From contig NZ_NESH01000002.1 of assembly GCF_003063355.1 (NCBI RefSeq), positions 806,001 to 870,000 on the forward strand: DNA of 64,000 nucleotides, in the 5' to 3' direction. The position numbers and the translations under genes were made by a program. The notes beneath the pieces were generated by a model. That model did not search any database and was not told the DNA's origin. It was given only the letters and a program-made list of their open reading frames with translations. Positions 1 to 7,553 of this stretch are shown piece by piece (within the stretch, counting starts at the first letter, position 1; each line of letters begins with the position of its first letter). The DNA comes from Limnohabitans sp. Bal53 (GTDB lineage Bacteria > Pseudomonadota > Gammaproteobacteria > Burkholderiales > Burkholderiaceae_C).

Positions 1-679
1 GCTCGGTCATTAGGGTGGGGTCGCGGGTGATGCCGTGGCTGCGCAGCAGGCCCAGGCGGGTGGCAAGCTCGGCGCTGTTGGTCAGTGCCATGCCGCCTTC
101 TGCTGTGGTGATGATCTTGACGGGGTGGAAGCTGAAAACGGTGATGTCGCTGTAGCGGCCGTTGCCGATGGGCTCCCCTTTGTATTGGCCGCCAATGGCG
201 TGCGAGGCGTCTTCGATGATTTTGAAGCCATATTTTCCACCCAGGGCGTGGATGGCGGCCATGTCGCAGGCCTGGCCGGTCAGATGGACGGGCACCACGA
301 TTTTGGGGAGCTTGCCGGCTTTTTCTGCGGCTATAAGTTTGGCTTCGAGCTTTGCGGGGCAGAGGTTATAAGTGTGGGGGTCGGTGTCCACAAATTCGAC
401 TTTTGCGCCGCAATAAAGGGCGCAGTTGGCCGATGCCACAAAGGTGTTGGGCGTGGTCCAGAGCCAGTCGCCTGGGCCTAGGTCAAGTGCTAGGCAAGCT
501 ATATGAAGTGCAGATGTGGCGCTATTGACTGCTACCGCATGCAAAGCACCGGTATGCGCCATCACGCTGCGCTCAAACTCTTCAATGGTTGGGCCTTGCG
601 TCAGGTTGACGGATTTCAATACGGCGATGACTGCATCGATGTCCGCTTGGGTGATGTCCTGACGGCCGTAAGGAATCAT
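1..679 (-). CDS. pseC: PseC-type UDP-4-keto-sugar aminotransferase (C-terminus cut by window edge)
   Basis: The reverse strand is open from an ATG at 679 to the window edge, giving the first 226 residues of a DegT/DnrJ/EryC1 PLP aminotransferase. The N-terminus (MIPYGRQDIT) leads into the family's NSATSALH segment (residues 52-59). The PLP-contacting IIEDASHA (D157) and the Schiff-base lysine K188 in SFHPVK are intact. PseC converts the PseB product to UDP-4-amino-4,6-dideoxy-N-acetyl-altrosamine in pseudaminic acid synthesis. It starts three bases after the pseB stop, so the two are probably co-transcribed. The adjoining flagellin suggests flagellin glycosylation. A related 4-aminotransferase of another nonulosonate route is the main alternative. 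Confidence 0.88.
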   Translation of the reverse strand, partial: MIPYGRQDITQADIDAVIAVLKSVNLTQGPTIEEFERSVMAHTGALHAVAVNSATSALHIACLALDLGPGDWLWTTPNTFVASANCALYCGAKVEFVDTDPHTYNLCPAKLEAKLIAAEKAGKLPKIVVPVHLTGQACDMAAIHALGGKYGFKIIEDASHAIGGQYKGEPIGNGRYSDITVFSFHPVKIITTAEGGMALTNSAELATRLGLLRSHGITRDPTLMTE

Positions 680-682
680 GGC

Positions 683-1678
683 TCAGATGCTCCCGATTTT
701 TTCTTTGTTTTCAGTTATCCATGACTTCAACTGGTTGTCTGTCATCCATTCTGGGTTGTTGTCACTGGCGTAGACAAACCCATCTGGCACTTTTTTACCG
801 GTTTTGATGCGTTTGGGGCAATTGGACCAGCCATTGATGGTCGGGAGAATTTTGAAATGCTCCGGATATTCGTAGGTGTAGTGGGCATCTTCTGCGCTGA
901 TCATCTGCTCGTGCAATTTTTCACCAGGGCGAATGCCAACCACTTCATGCCGAGCCTCCGGTGCGACCACGCGTGCCAAGTCAGTCATTTTCATGGATGG
1001 GATTTTTTTGACGTAGATTTCGCCACCTTCCATGTCTTCAAAAGCGTGCCAAACCAGTTTGACACCTTCTTCCAGTGAAATCATGAACCGTGTCATACGT
1101 TCGTCTGTAATAGGCAAGACACCTTTGTCTTTGATCGACATGAAAAATGGTATGACCGAGCCACGCGAGCCCATGACGTTGCCGTAACGCACCACCGAAA
1201 AACGTGTCGACTTTCCGCCGGAGTAAGAGTTGCCAGCAACAAATAATTTGTCAGAAGCCAATTTGGTGGCCCCATAAAGGTTAATGGGGCAGCTGGCTTT
1301 GTCCGTGGACAGCGCAACCACCCTTTTGACGCCTTTGTCAATACATTCATCAATGAGGTTCATGGCCCCCATCACGTTGGTTTTGACACACTCAAAAGGG
1401 TTGTATTCGGCTGTGGGCACAATTTTGGTCGCAGCAGCGTGCACCACATAGTCCACGCCATCCAGGGCACGATGCAAACGATCTTTGTCGCGAACGTCGC
1501 CAATGAAAAATCGAACACGGTCATCGCCCTCAAATTTTTTCGCCATGTCCCATTGCTTCATCTCGTCGCGTGAAAAAACTATGATCTTTTTGGGGTTGTA
1601 CTTTGCAAGTGTCATGGGCACAAAGGTATTACCGAAGGATCCAGTGCCACCAGTAACTAAAATTGTTGCATTTTTCAT
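683..1678 (-). CDS. pseB: UDP-N-acetylglucosamine 4,6-dehydratase (inverting), PseB
   Basis: 331 residues, the usual PseB length. It is an extended SDR with an N-terminal Rossmann motif VTGGTGSFG (G10, G13, G16). The catalytic set T125-D126-K127 with Y135 and K139 (STDKA then YGATK) is the arrangement used for 4,6-dehydration with C5 inversion. The segment AATKIVPTAEYNP matches the PseB/FlaA1 family. This would be the first committed step from UDP-GlcNAc to pseudaminic acid in the cytoplasm. It is followed directly by pseC and is divergent from a flagellin gene 197 bp away. A sigma-54-like promoter lies about 60 bp upstream. Base composition is lower in GC than the fli genes. Confidence 0.93.
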   Translation of the reverse strand: MKNATILVTGGTGSFGNTFVPMTLAKYNPKKIIVFSRDEMKQWDMAKKFEGDDRVRFFIGDVRDKDRLHRALDGVDYVVHAAATKIVPTAEYNPFECVKTNVMGAMNLIDECIDKGVKRVVALSTDKASCPINLYGATKLASDKLFVAGNSYSGGKSTRFSVVRYGNVMGSRGSVIPFFMSIKDKGVLPITDERMTRFMISLEEGVKLVWHAFEDMEGGEIYVKKIPSMKMTDLARVVAPEARHEVVGIRPGEKLHEQMISAEDAHYTYEYPEHFKILPTINGWSNCPKRIKTGKKVPDGFVYASDNNPEWMTDNQLKSWITENKEKIGSI

Positions 1679-1735
1679 GATTCAATCTCTTTTCCGTTGA
1701 TTTGTGGCCAAAAATTTGACACGCTAAGCACTTAA

Positions 1736-1751
1736 AGCACAAACCATGCCA
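1736..1751 (-). promoter_or_regulatory. Candidate sigma-54 (-24/-12) promoter for pseB-pseC
   Basis: On the minus strand the sequence reads TGGCATGGTTTGTGCT, with GG and GC separated by exactly 10 bp. It ends about 58 bp before the pseB ATG. The -12 half (GTGC) is one base off the preferred TTGC, so this is a moderate match. It would place glycan synthesis in the flagellar regulon. Confidence 0.5.
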
Positions 1752-1813
1752 AAAGAAAGTAACAAGCTTCTCTCACATCCCTCGGTATTTGTCATCAAAT
1801 TTTTAAAAGTTCC

Positions 1814-1840
1814 TAAAGTTTTTTCTCCTCATACCGATTA
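1814..1840 (+). promoter_or_regulatory. Sigma-28 (FliA) promoter of the first flagellin
   Basis: TAAAGTTT (1814-1821), an 11-bp spacer and ACCGATTA (1833-1840) match the flagellar sigma-28 consensus TAAAGTTT-N11-GCCGATAA at 14 of 16 positions. It lies 35 bp before the flagellin ATG with GAGGAA as ribosome site, so it decides both the promoter class and the start. Confidence 0.85.
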
Positions 1841-1875
1841 AAGACTGTACGTTTGTAAAAACGAGGAATCCAAAC

Positions 1876-2703
1876 ATGTCTGTCGTCAACTCCAATATGC
1901 AGGCCACCAAGGCACAGAACGCTTTGGTTCAAAACAACCGAGTGCTTAGCCAAACAATGGCTCAGCTCTCTACGGGCTCGCGCATCAATTCAGCGGCTGA
2001 CGATGCTGCAGGCCTAGCGATCAGCAACCAACTCAGCACTCAAGCCCGCAGCCTGAACGTGGCAGTACGCAATACCAACGATGGCATTTCGATGATGCAA
2101 ACTGCCGACAGTGCAGCAGGAGGTATTCAGGAAATACTTTTTCGGATGAAGGAGTTGGCGGTGCAGTCTATAAACGACACCAACAGTGATGATGAGCGAA
2201 CGGCTCTCAATGCCGAATTTGCACAACTTGAAACACAAATCACCAACACAGTGGCCAATACAACCTGGAACGGCATGAAGCTTCTTGATGGCACGGTTGG
2301 GAATGCAGGAACCGTTGGCTACCATGTTGGCGCTGCTGCAAATGACACGGTAAACGTGACTTATGCCGATTTTGATTTGGCAAATCAACCGCTCACTACC
2401 GCTCGCACCATAAACACAGCCGCAAATGCAAATACGGCATTGAGCTCTATCGATGGTGCCATCAACCAAATCAGCGAAGCCCGAGCTACTTGGGGTGCAG
2501 CCATGAACCGTTTGGTTCATGCGGGTGACAATGCAACCAACGTTTCCATGCATTTGACTGAGTCCAATAGCCGGATCAAGGACACTGACTATGCCCAGGC
2601 CACAGCAGAGCTTGCACGCGCCATGATCATGAACCAAGCCGGTTCTGCCATGTTGTCGCAAGCCAATCAACAACCTTATTACGTTTTAGCTCTACTAAGC
2701 TGA
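1876..2703 (+). CDS. fliC: Flagellin (short, sigma-28 controlled)
   Basis: 275 residues. The conserved D0/D1 N-terminus (LSTGSRINSAADDAAGLAIS, about residues 31-50) and C-terminus (AGDNATN, then helical NSRIKDTDYAQATAELARA) flank a very short variable middle, so the filament subunit lacks large D2/D3 domains. The extreme C-terminus ends PYYVLALLS instead of the usual PQSVLxLL, an unusual change in a segment used for FliS and D0 packing. Ser/Thr residues in the middle are possible O-glycosylation sites given the adjoining pseBC genes. GC content is lower than that of the second flagellin. A short stem with TTTGC/GCAAA arms follows at 2724-2737 but lacks a T-run. Confidence 0.95.
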   Translation: MSVVNSNMQATKAQNALVQNNRVLSQTMAQLSTGSRINSAADDAAGLAISNQLSTQARSLNVAVRNTNDGISMMQTADSAAGGIQEILFRMKELAVQSINDTNSDDERTALNAEFAQLETQITNTVANTTWNGMKLLDGTVGNAGTVGYHVGAAANDTVNVTYADFDLANQPLTTARTINTAANANTALSSIDGAINQISEARATWGAAMNRLVHAGDNATNVSMHLTESNSRIKDTDYAQATAELARAMIMNQAGSAMLSQANQQPYYVLALLS

Positions 2704-2714
2704 GGGATCGGTAC

Positions 2715-2730
2715 AGGCATGCGTTTTGCT
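2715..2730 (+). promoter_or_regulatory. Candidate sigma-54 promoter of the first TPR-like gene
   Basis: AGGCATGCGTTTTGCT has GG (2716-2717) and GC (2728-2729) spaced by 10 bp and a consensus TTGCT -12 element. It lies 62 bp upstream of the TPR-like ATG. The same gene order and a stronger sigma-54 site occur at the second copy (5896-5911), which supports this weaker match. Confidence 0.55.
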
Positions 2731-2791
2731 TTAGCAAAGGCTCAATGAGTGAATCGGCAAACCTATGCCGCCGTCTACCCTAGGAGCATCT

Positions 2792-3250
2792 ATGCTGCAC
2801 GCCGCCCCCGCCTTTCTGGCCAAAACGTCTTACTCGGCTCTGCTCGCCAGCGCCACCCAAGAACTCAGCCCCGCCAAAATCCGGCAATCGATTGCCGACT
2901 TGGTCGGCCAAAACAGGCTGGCTGAGGCCGATTTGTTGTCTCACGAGGCGATGCAACGCTTTCCGCAGAGCGAAGACATTCTCGTCATCCGCGCTTTGGT
3001 CACCCAGGTGCGCCAGGACTGGCCCGCCGCCAGCGGCGCCTTGGAAAAGTTAATCACCCTGCAAGGCCACGCCGCTCAGGCAGTGACTTGGGGCCAGTGG
3101 GTTCGCGTGCTGCGCTGCATGGGCGATGATGCCCGCGCCATGACCGTGGCTGCCCAAGGCCTGGCCACCCACCCCAAAGATGCACAGCTGCAGCAAGAGT
3201 TCAGTGCCTTGCAGCAAGTGGGCGTGCGCCCTGCGCTCAAGGTGGCTTGA
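2792..3250 (+). CDS. Short TPR-like protein, copy 1, next to flagellin
   Basis: 152 residues from the ATG at 2792, chosen because AGGAG (2782-2786) sits 5 bp upstream; an ATG at 2765 lacks a ribosome site. All-helical with TPR-like A/Y/P spacing. It is paralogous to the protein at 5983-6459: shared blocks include IRQ-x2-ADLV, SEDIL, QDW, RVLRC and HP-x-D. Both copies neighbour a flagellin and a sigma-54-type promoter, so a role with flagellin (export chaperone, stability or glycosylation helper, like a SycD-type TPR) is inferred, not shown. No named family recognised. A truncated duplicate of its 3' end lies at 5213-5341. Confidence 0.8.
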   Translation: MLHAAPAFLAKTSYSALLASATQELSPAKIRQSIADLVGQNRLAEADLLSHEAMQRFPQSEDILVIRALVTQVRQDWPAASGALEKLITLQGHAAQAVTWGQWVRVLRCMGDDARAMTVAAQGLATHPKDAQLQQEFSALQQVGVRPALKVA

Positions 3251-3261
3251 CGTTTGTGGGG

Positions 3262-3484
3262 GCATGGACTGCCACGTCGCTGCGCTCCTCGCAGTGACGG
3301 CAAGTTGGGCAGCGCTCCTCGCAGTGACGGTTGTCTCGTCATCGCGCCCTTTTCGAGTCCTTGCGATGCACGAAGCGATCCATGGATTGCCGCGCTTCGC
3401 TCGCAATGACGGGGTAGTGAATTGCCGGGCTTCGCTCGCAATGACGTTTAACCCGTCATCGCGAGGCACGAAGCGATCCATCCC
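3262..3484. repeat. Palindromic repeat family A, cluster 1
   Basis: Several full and half copies of an intergenic repeat whose halves pair: CGTCATCGCGAGG with CTCGCAATGACG and ACGAAGCGATCCATGG with CCGCGCTTCG. A full unit is about 56 bp and can fold into one long hairpin. This cluster begins 12 bp after the TPR gene and runs up to the hipA-like stop codon. Family A occurs in five clusters in the window. Confidence 0.9.
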
Positions 3485-3488
3485 CTGT

Positions 3489-4793
3489 CTAGGACGCTGC
3501 TGATGTGTTGTGGCTCTCAAACGCAGGCCTGAAGTCATTGAGCTCCTGTGTCTGTAAACCAACCTCTGCCGAGGTTGCCACATCTTTCCATCGTTCGACC
3601 GCTGCAGCCACTTCTTCAACGATGGATTGCGCCTGTGGCTGCGACAACTCAAAACGGGCGGCTTGATCCAGGAGCTGCTGGATCGAGGTAATCGGACCGC
3701 TGTCCTCACTGAGCCAGGTTTTGGATTCACGATCCTTGTCGGGGAATGGGTTCAGATCAAATGCCGGCGCCAGTCGCCACTGATTGTTTCCGCAGTACAA
3801 GAACCCGATGTTCTGCAGGTGATCATCCACATTCGTGATCAGGTGGTTGAACACCAGACGCCGCCACAATTGCCTAGCGTCTTGTACGAAGTTCTCACAC
3901 TTCATGCGCATCACATCGATGATTTCCGTGTACGAATGCTCATCGTCACGGTTGGCTTGCAACAGCGTGGCGCCTGAGATGTACGGGATACGATGGTGTT
4001 CGGGCGTGCGGTCAAACCGGCGAATCATCGCAACCGGCTTGCCCTGAACCATCACAACCCGTGCATGCGCGGTTTCAATGGATGCAAGTTGGGCCAAGCG
4101 CAGTGCCAGCACCTCGCCACGCGTGACTGAGCGCTCATCGTTCAAACTGGGAAACTTGCCCAGTGACAAAGCGCCATCCGAATCCAGGATGGTGCATTTG
4201 GGGCGCATCCCCCCAAGGGATGTTCCTTTGCCTTGAAGGTAGGCCAAGTCCTCAGCGGTTTCTTGGTTGGACTCTAACGCTCGGGATGCGAGTAGGATTT
4301 TTCCCAGCTCCAGGAACACCGGCGTAGATCGAGCGCCATCGGCGACACTGCGCTGGTAGTCGCCGCGCTCGTCTCGCAGCCGCAATGCACCCACCCGACT
4401 GAAATCATCCACGCAAGCAAGGTAGTCCGCCTCGGTCAATGGACCCAGTGACACATCTTTGGCGCGCGCCTTGGCATGTGCGCGTGCGATCACTCGCCGT
4501 CCCCAGGCGTCCGGCTCGGTATCGGCCAAGGCCAAGAAAAAACAGGTATCGTTTTTAGTCGGTGGCTTGCGCAGTTGGTAGCCGCTTTGACGTGTGAGAT
4601 CGGGTGATACATCGAAGAACTGGGCATCTGCTAACCAATCTTCGCTGTAGGCGAATTGAGAAAACTCTCGTTGGCCGTCTTTGACGAAGATGAGCCGTCC
4701 CAATGGCTTTTCTGCCTTGCCCAGGAAGACATCCATCTGAGTTCGTGTCGAGGCTTGTCTGTTGACGGGTTTGACAGAAGGGTTGGTGGCCAT
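3489..4793 (-). CDS. HipA-family serine/threonine kinase (toxin-like)
   Basis: 434 residues, typical for HipA. The glycine-rich loop GKGTSLGGMRPK (residues 188-199), RRFDR (258-262), the catalytic-loop NVDDHLQN (321-328; D323 or D324, N328) and the metal-binding AFDL (D346) follow HipA order, so the kinase looks intact. HipA proteins phosphorylate glutamyl-tRNA synthetase or other targets and cause growth arrest; the target here is unknown. It overlaps the upstream HTH gene by one base, as in hipBA operons. The module lies between a TPR gene and a truncated copy of that gene's 3' end, suggesting insertion. Its GC content is lower than the surrounding fli-type genes. Confidence 0.85.
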   Translation of the reverse strand: MATNPSVKPVNRQASTRTQMDVFLGKAEKPLGRLIFVKDGQREFSQFAYSEDWLADAQFFDVSPDLTRQSGYQLRKPPTKNDTCFFLALADTEPDAWGRRVIARAHAKARAKDVSLGPLTEADYLACVDDFSRVGALRLRDERGDYQRSVADGARSTPVFLELGKILLASRALESNQETAEDLAYLQGKGTSLGGMRPKCTILDSDGALSLGKFPSLNDERSVTRGEVLALRLAQLASIETAHARVVMVQGKPVAMIRRFDRTPEHHRIPYISGATLLQANRDDEHSYTEIIDVMRMKCENFVQDARQLWRRLVFNHLITNVDDHLQNIGFLYCGNNQWRLAPAFDLNPFPDKDRESKTWLSEDSGPITSIQQLLDQAARFELSQPQAQSIVEEVAAAVERWKDVATSAEVGLQTQELNDFRPAFESHNTSAAS

Positions 4794-5128
4794 CAGAAGG
4801 CTCCAGATTCAGGTGATTTGCGAGACTTACGCACGCGTTGGGGCAATTTTTCATCCATCAAGGTCAGGCCGATGGTGTCCTGAGGCGTGTCGAGCAATTG
4901 ATTGAGCTGCTCCAATTCCCCGAACACTTGCAATGCCCTGGCCAGATGAACCAGGGCCGTACCCGGGTGTCCTGCCTCCATTCGCCGCACGGTGTGAGCC
5001 GAGGTGCCAATCCGCTGCGCAAAATCTTGCTGGGTCAGGTGCCTGCGCCGGCGCGCAAGCGAAATAGCCTGACCGAGCCGGGTCAGACTGCGTACAACGG
5101 GCAATGGTGGCGGAGATAAAGATTTCAT
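4793..5128 (-). CDS. HipB-like XRE-family HTH antitoxin/repressor
   Basis: 111 residues. An HTH of the Cro/CI type occupies residues 20-53, including TQQDFAQRI and a recognition helix TSAHTVRRMEAG. The C-terminal 30 residues are basic and may reach into the kinase, as HipB tails do. The stop codon overlaps the hipA-like start in a TGATG arrangement, so the pair is translationally coupled. A 10-bp inverted repeat covers the start codon, which indicates autorepression. No Shine-Dalgarno sequence precedes the ATG at 5128; the mRNA may be near-leaderless. Confidence 0.8.
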   Translation of the reverse strand: MKSLSPPPLPVVRSLTRLGQAISLARRRRHLTQQDFAQRIGTSAHTVRRMEAGHPGTALVHLARALQVFGELEQLNQLLDTPQDTIGLTLMDEKLPQRVRKSRKSPESGAF

Positions 5129-5156
5129 TTAAAGCAAATTTTATAGTGCTTTAAAT
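5127..5156. promoter_or_regulatory. Inverted-repeat operator over the hipB-like start codon
   Basis: Perfect 10-bp arms ATTTAAAGCA (5127-5136) and TGCTTTAAAT (5147-5156) are separated by a 10-bp AT-rich spacer, so the half-sites are centred 20 bp (two helical turns) apart. The left arm includes two bases of the start codon. This is what one expects for a HipB dimer site shutting off its own operon. Confidence 0.75.
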
Positions 5157-5212
5157 TATTTAAGAAATCATATATGCAGGTTTAACTTTGAAACCCACAA
5201 AAATTATCTTTT

Positions 5213-5341
5213 TTGGTCACGCAAGTGCGCCAGGACCGTGGCCACTCAGGGCCTGGCCACCCACCCCAAAGAGGCGCAGCTGCAGCAAGAGTTCAATGCT
5301 TTGCAGCAGGTGGGTGTGCACCCTGCGCTCAAGGTGGCTTG
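5213..5341 (+). pseudogene. Truncated, frameshifted copy of the TPR-like gene 3' end
   Basis: Bases 5213-5236 match 2996-3019 of the intact gene; the sequence then jumps about 120 bp and bases 5235-5341 match about 3144-3250 closely, still encoding ATQGLATHPKEAQLQQEF and ending in the same PALKVA-stop. The jump shifts the frame by one base and occurs at a shared GAC. The similarity continues past the stop into the repeat array (to about 5445). So the 3' end of the TPR gene plus its downstream repeats exist on both sides of the hipBA-like module. Confidence 0.85.
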
Positions 5342-5353
5342 ACGTTTGTGGGG

Positions 5354-5735
5354 GCATGGACTGCCGCGTCGCTGCGCTCCTCGCAGTGACGGTTATCTCG
5401 TCATCGCGCCCTTTTCCAGTCATCGAGAGTCACGAAGCGATCCATGTCATTCCCCGTCATCGCGAGGCACGAAGTGATCCATGCCGTTCCCCGTCATCGC
5501 GAGGCACGAAGTGATCCATGCCATTCCCCGTCATCGCGAGACACGAAGTGATCCATGCCATTCCCCGTCATCGCGAGGCACGAAGTGATCCATGGATTGC
5601 CGCGCTTCGCTCGCAATGACGGGGTAATGAATTACCGCGCTTCGCTCGCAATGACGAAGAAAAGTAATTGCGCCCTTTTTCCCGTTATCACGAGGCACGA
5701 AGCGATCCATCCACCGGTCATCGCGAAACACGAAG
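5354..5735. repeat. Palindromic repeat family A, cluster 2; gene-free to 5982
   Basis: About eight copies or half copies of the CGTCATCGCGAGGCACGAAG..CGATCCATG unit, many as tandem half units only about 36 bp apart (5455, 5491, 5527, 5563). The start of the cluster is duplicated from 3251-3375. No gene is supported between 5342 and 5982; the rest of the gap is AT-rich DNA and a sigma-54 promoter. Confidence 0.88.
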
Positions 5736-5895
5736 CCTTGCCGCCTGTCGGCAACGCATTGCCGCTTGGCCACTGTTGGATAGATTTCAGCCGCTCCAAA
5801 ATCAATTTTTCACCGTTTGCAATTCGGAAGTACTTATTTTTTGAATTTTCACGAATTTTTATGCAAATAAATATCGATTGAGGCTAAAGAAAAGC

Positions 5896-5911
5896 TGGCA
5901 CGCGGTTTGCT
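5896..5911 (+). promoter_or_regulatory. Sigma-54 promoter of TPR copy 2 and second flagellin
   Basis: TGGCACGCGGTTTGCT is a textbook -24/-12 element (TGGCAC-N5-TTGCT; GG and GC spaced 10 bp). It lies 71 bp before the TPR-like ATG. No sigma-28 site is visible in the 57-bp gap before the second flagellin, so that flagellin probably depends on this promoter. Confidence 0.85.
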
Positions 5912-5982
5912 TAAAGGGATTCATCTTCGGTTTTGGCCATGTAGCACCGAAATTTTGACACCCCTTTTCAGGAGACCTGAAC

Positions 5983-6459
5983 ATGACATCCCTTTACCAA
6001 GCCATGCTGTCGCAAGCCGTATCTGGTCAGATGCTGAGCGTGCGCGATGTGTCGCAATTCACTGCGGCCGAAATTCGCCAGACCATGGCCGATTTGGTGG
6101 CCGCCAACCGGATTGATCTGGCCAATGCATTGGCCGCTGCGGGCCAAAGCCTGTACCCCGAGAGCGAAGACATTTTGGCCATCAGCGCCTTGCTGGCCGA
6201 GATCCAGCAAGACTGGACAGGCGCCGAAGAGTTGCTGCGCAAACTGGTCGATTCCCAAGGCGCTGCCGCCACCCCATTCACTTGGCGTCACCTGATTCGG
6301 GTGCTGCGCTGCCAATGCGAGCCAGGCAAGGCTTTGCAAGTGGCCCAACAAGCCATGTTGGCACACCCCAGCGATATGACTTTGAGTGACGAGTTTTTGG
6401 CTCTTCAAGAGTTGGTCTCTGAGCAAGTACCTGTGACCGCATCTGTCCAGACGCACTGA
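5983..6459 (+). CDS. Short TPR-like protein, copy 2, upstream of flagellin
   Basis: 158 residues, paralogue of the protein at 2792-3250 over its whole length (shared IRQ-x2-ADLV-x2-NR, ESEDIL, QDW, IRVLRC, HP-x-D-x2-L-x2-EF-x-ALQ). CAGGAG lies about 8 bp before the ATG. Helical, cytoplasmic, no signal peptide. It sits behind a strong sigma-54 promoter and 57 bp ahead of a flagellin, probably in one transcript. A chaperone or regulator specific to flagellin is the simplest inference; the general sequence resembles TPR secretion chaperones, but no specific family is recognised. The canonical FliS is not in this window. Confidence 0.82.
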   Translation: MTSLYQAMLSQAVSGQMLSVRDVSQFTAAEIRQTMADLVAANRIDLANALAAAGQSLYPESEDILAISALLAEIQQDWTGAEELLRKLVDSQGAAATPFTWRHLIRVLRCQCEPGKALQVAQQAMLAHPSDMTLSDEFLALQELVSEQVPVTASVQTH

Positions 6460-6516
6460 GACCAGCTACCTGCCACACCCCATTTAACTGAACACTCTTC
6501 TTAAAGATTCACAGCC

Positions 6517-7464
6517 ATGTCCGTCATCAACACCAACATCAAGTCGCTGGTTTCACAAAATGCACTCAACAAAAACAACGAGTCTCTGGCCTCGGCCATG
6601 CAACAGTTGTCTACTGGTAAGCGCATCAACAGCGCGGCAGACGATGCCGCGGGACTGGCCATTTCATCCCGGATGACCGCCCAAATTCGGGGTTTGGATC
6701 AAGCGGTCCGCAATGCCAACGACGGCATTTCGCTGTTGCAAACTGCAGAAGGCGCCTTGATTGAGGTCACCAACATGATGCAGCGCATGCGTGAACTGTC
6801 CGTTCAGGCGGCCAACGACACCAACACCGCCTCTGACAGGGTATCGCTGAATCTGGAATACGGCCAACTGATGCAAGAGATCAACCGCATTGCGCAAAAC
6901 ACGCAATGGAACGGAATGAGCATCATGAACAACACGACCACTGGGGCTGCGGCCATCGGAACGGGTGGTACGGTAGCGGAACCGGCTGCGGATGGTGCAG
7001 AGCTGCGCAACATCAATTTTCAGGTCGGTGCCAATGCCAATCAAATCATCAGCGCTCAGTTCAAGGACTTCTCAGTCCCAATGACTGCCGCAGGCATTCC
7101 CGACACTGCAGCAGTTCCAGCCGACACACAAATTTTCAGTGGCGACGCACAGCTCAACGACACCGACATCACCTCAGCAAGCAATGCGAACACCGCAATG
7201 GCGCGACTGGATGCCGCATTGGGGAAAATCACAGACGAACGAGCCACCTACGGTGCTGTCATGAACAGATTGACTTATGCAGGTGACAACTTAACCAATG
7301 TGTCGCAAAACACCTCCGAATCGCGAAGCCGCATCATGGACACTGATTACGCAAAAGCCAGCGCGGAGCTATCCCGTACACAGATCATCTCGCAAGCAGC
7401 CACAGCCATGCTGGCGCAAGCAAACCAGTCGCCTCAATCGGTGCTCAAGCTGCTGCAGGGCTAA
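6517..7464 (+). CDS. fliC: Flagellin (second copy, sigma-54 transcript)
   Basis: 315 residues. The N-terminal D0/D1 helix (LSTGKRINSAADDAAGLAIS, about 31-50) and C-terminal helix ending PQSVLKLLQG are canonical. The central region is about 40 residues longer than in the first flagellin, rich in Ala/Thr/Gly, and still lacks large outer domains. The two differ enough to be functionally distinct filament subunits. It follows TPR copy 2 by 57 bp without its own visible sigma-28 site, and a strong intrinsic terminator follows. Confidence 0.95.
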   Translation: MSVINTNIKSLVSQNALNKNNESLASAMQQLSTGKRINSAADDAAGLAISSRMTAQIRGLDQAVRNANDGISLLQTAEGALIEVTNMMQRMRELSVQAANDTNTASDRVSLNLEYGQLMQEINRIAQNTQWNGMSIMNNTTTGAAAIGTGGTVAEPAADGAELRNINFQVGANANQIISAQFKDFSVPMTAAGIPDTAAVPADTQIFSGDAQLNDTDITSASNANTAMARLDAALGKITDERATYGAVMNRLTYAGDNLTNVSQNTSESRSRIMDTDYAKASAELSRTQIISQAATAMLAQANQSPQSVLKLLQG

Positions 7465-7486
7465 ACAGGCCCTGCCCCTGCCAAAG

Positions 7487-7518
7487 CCTGCCAAACCCTG
7501 GTTTTGCAGGTTTTTTTT
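7487..7518 (+). terminator. Rho-independent terminator after second flagellin
   Basis: Stem arms CCTGC-C-AAACC and GGTTT-T-GCAGG with a two-base loop, one internal mismatch, followed by eight T residues (7511-7518). It starts 23 bp after the flagellin stop. Confidence 0.9.
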
Positions 7519-7537
7519 CGCCCTTTTACAGGCTTTC

Positions 7538-7553
7538 TGGCACAGCTTTTGCA
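7538..7553 (+). promoter_or_regulatory. Sigma-54 promoter ahead of a 57-residue protein
   Basis: TGGCACAGCTTTTGCA matches TGGCAC-N5-TTGC with 10 bp between GG and GC. It lies just past the flagellin terminator and 125 bp before the next start codon, so a separate flagellar-class transcript begins here. Confidence 0.75.

Noticed and set aside
5188-5514. 108-residue frame after the hipB operator
   Set aside because: It reads the TPR gene fragment in the wrong frame and continues into repeats; the region is better described as a pseudogene plus repeats.
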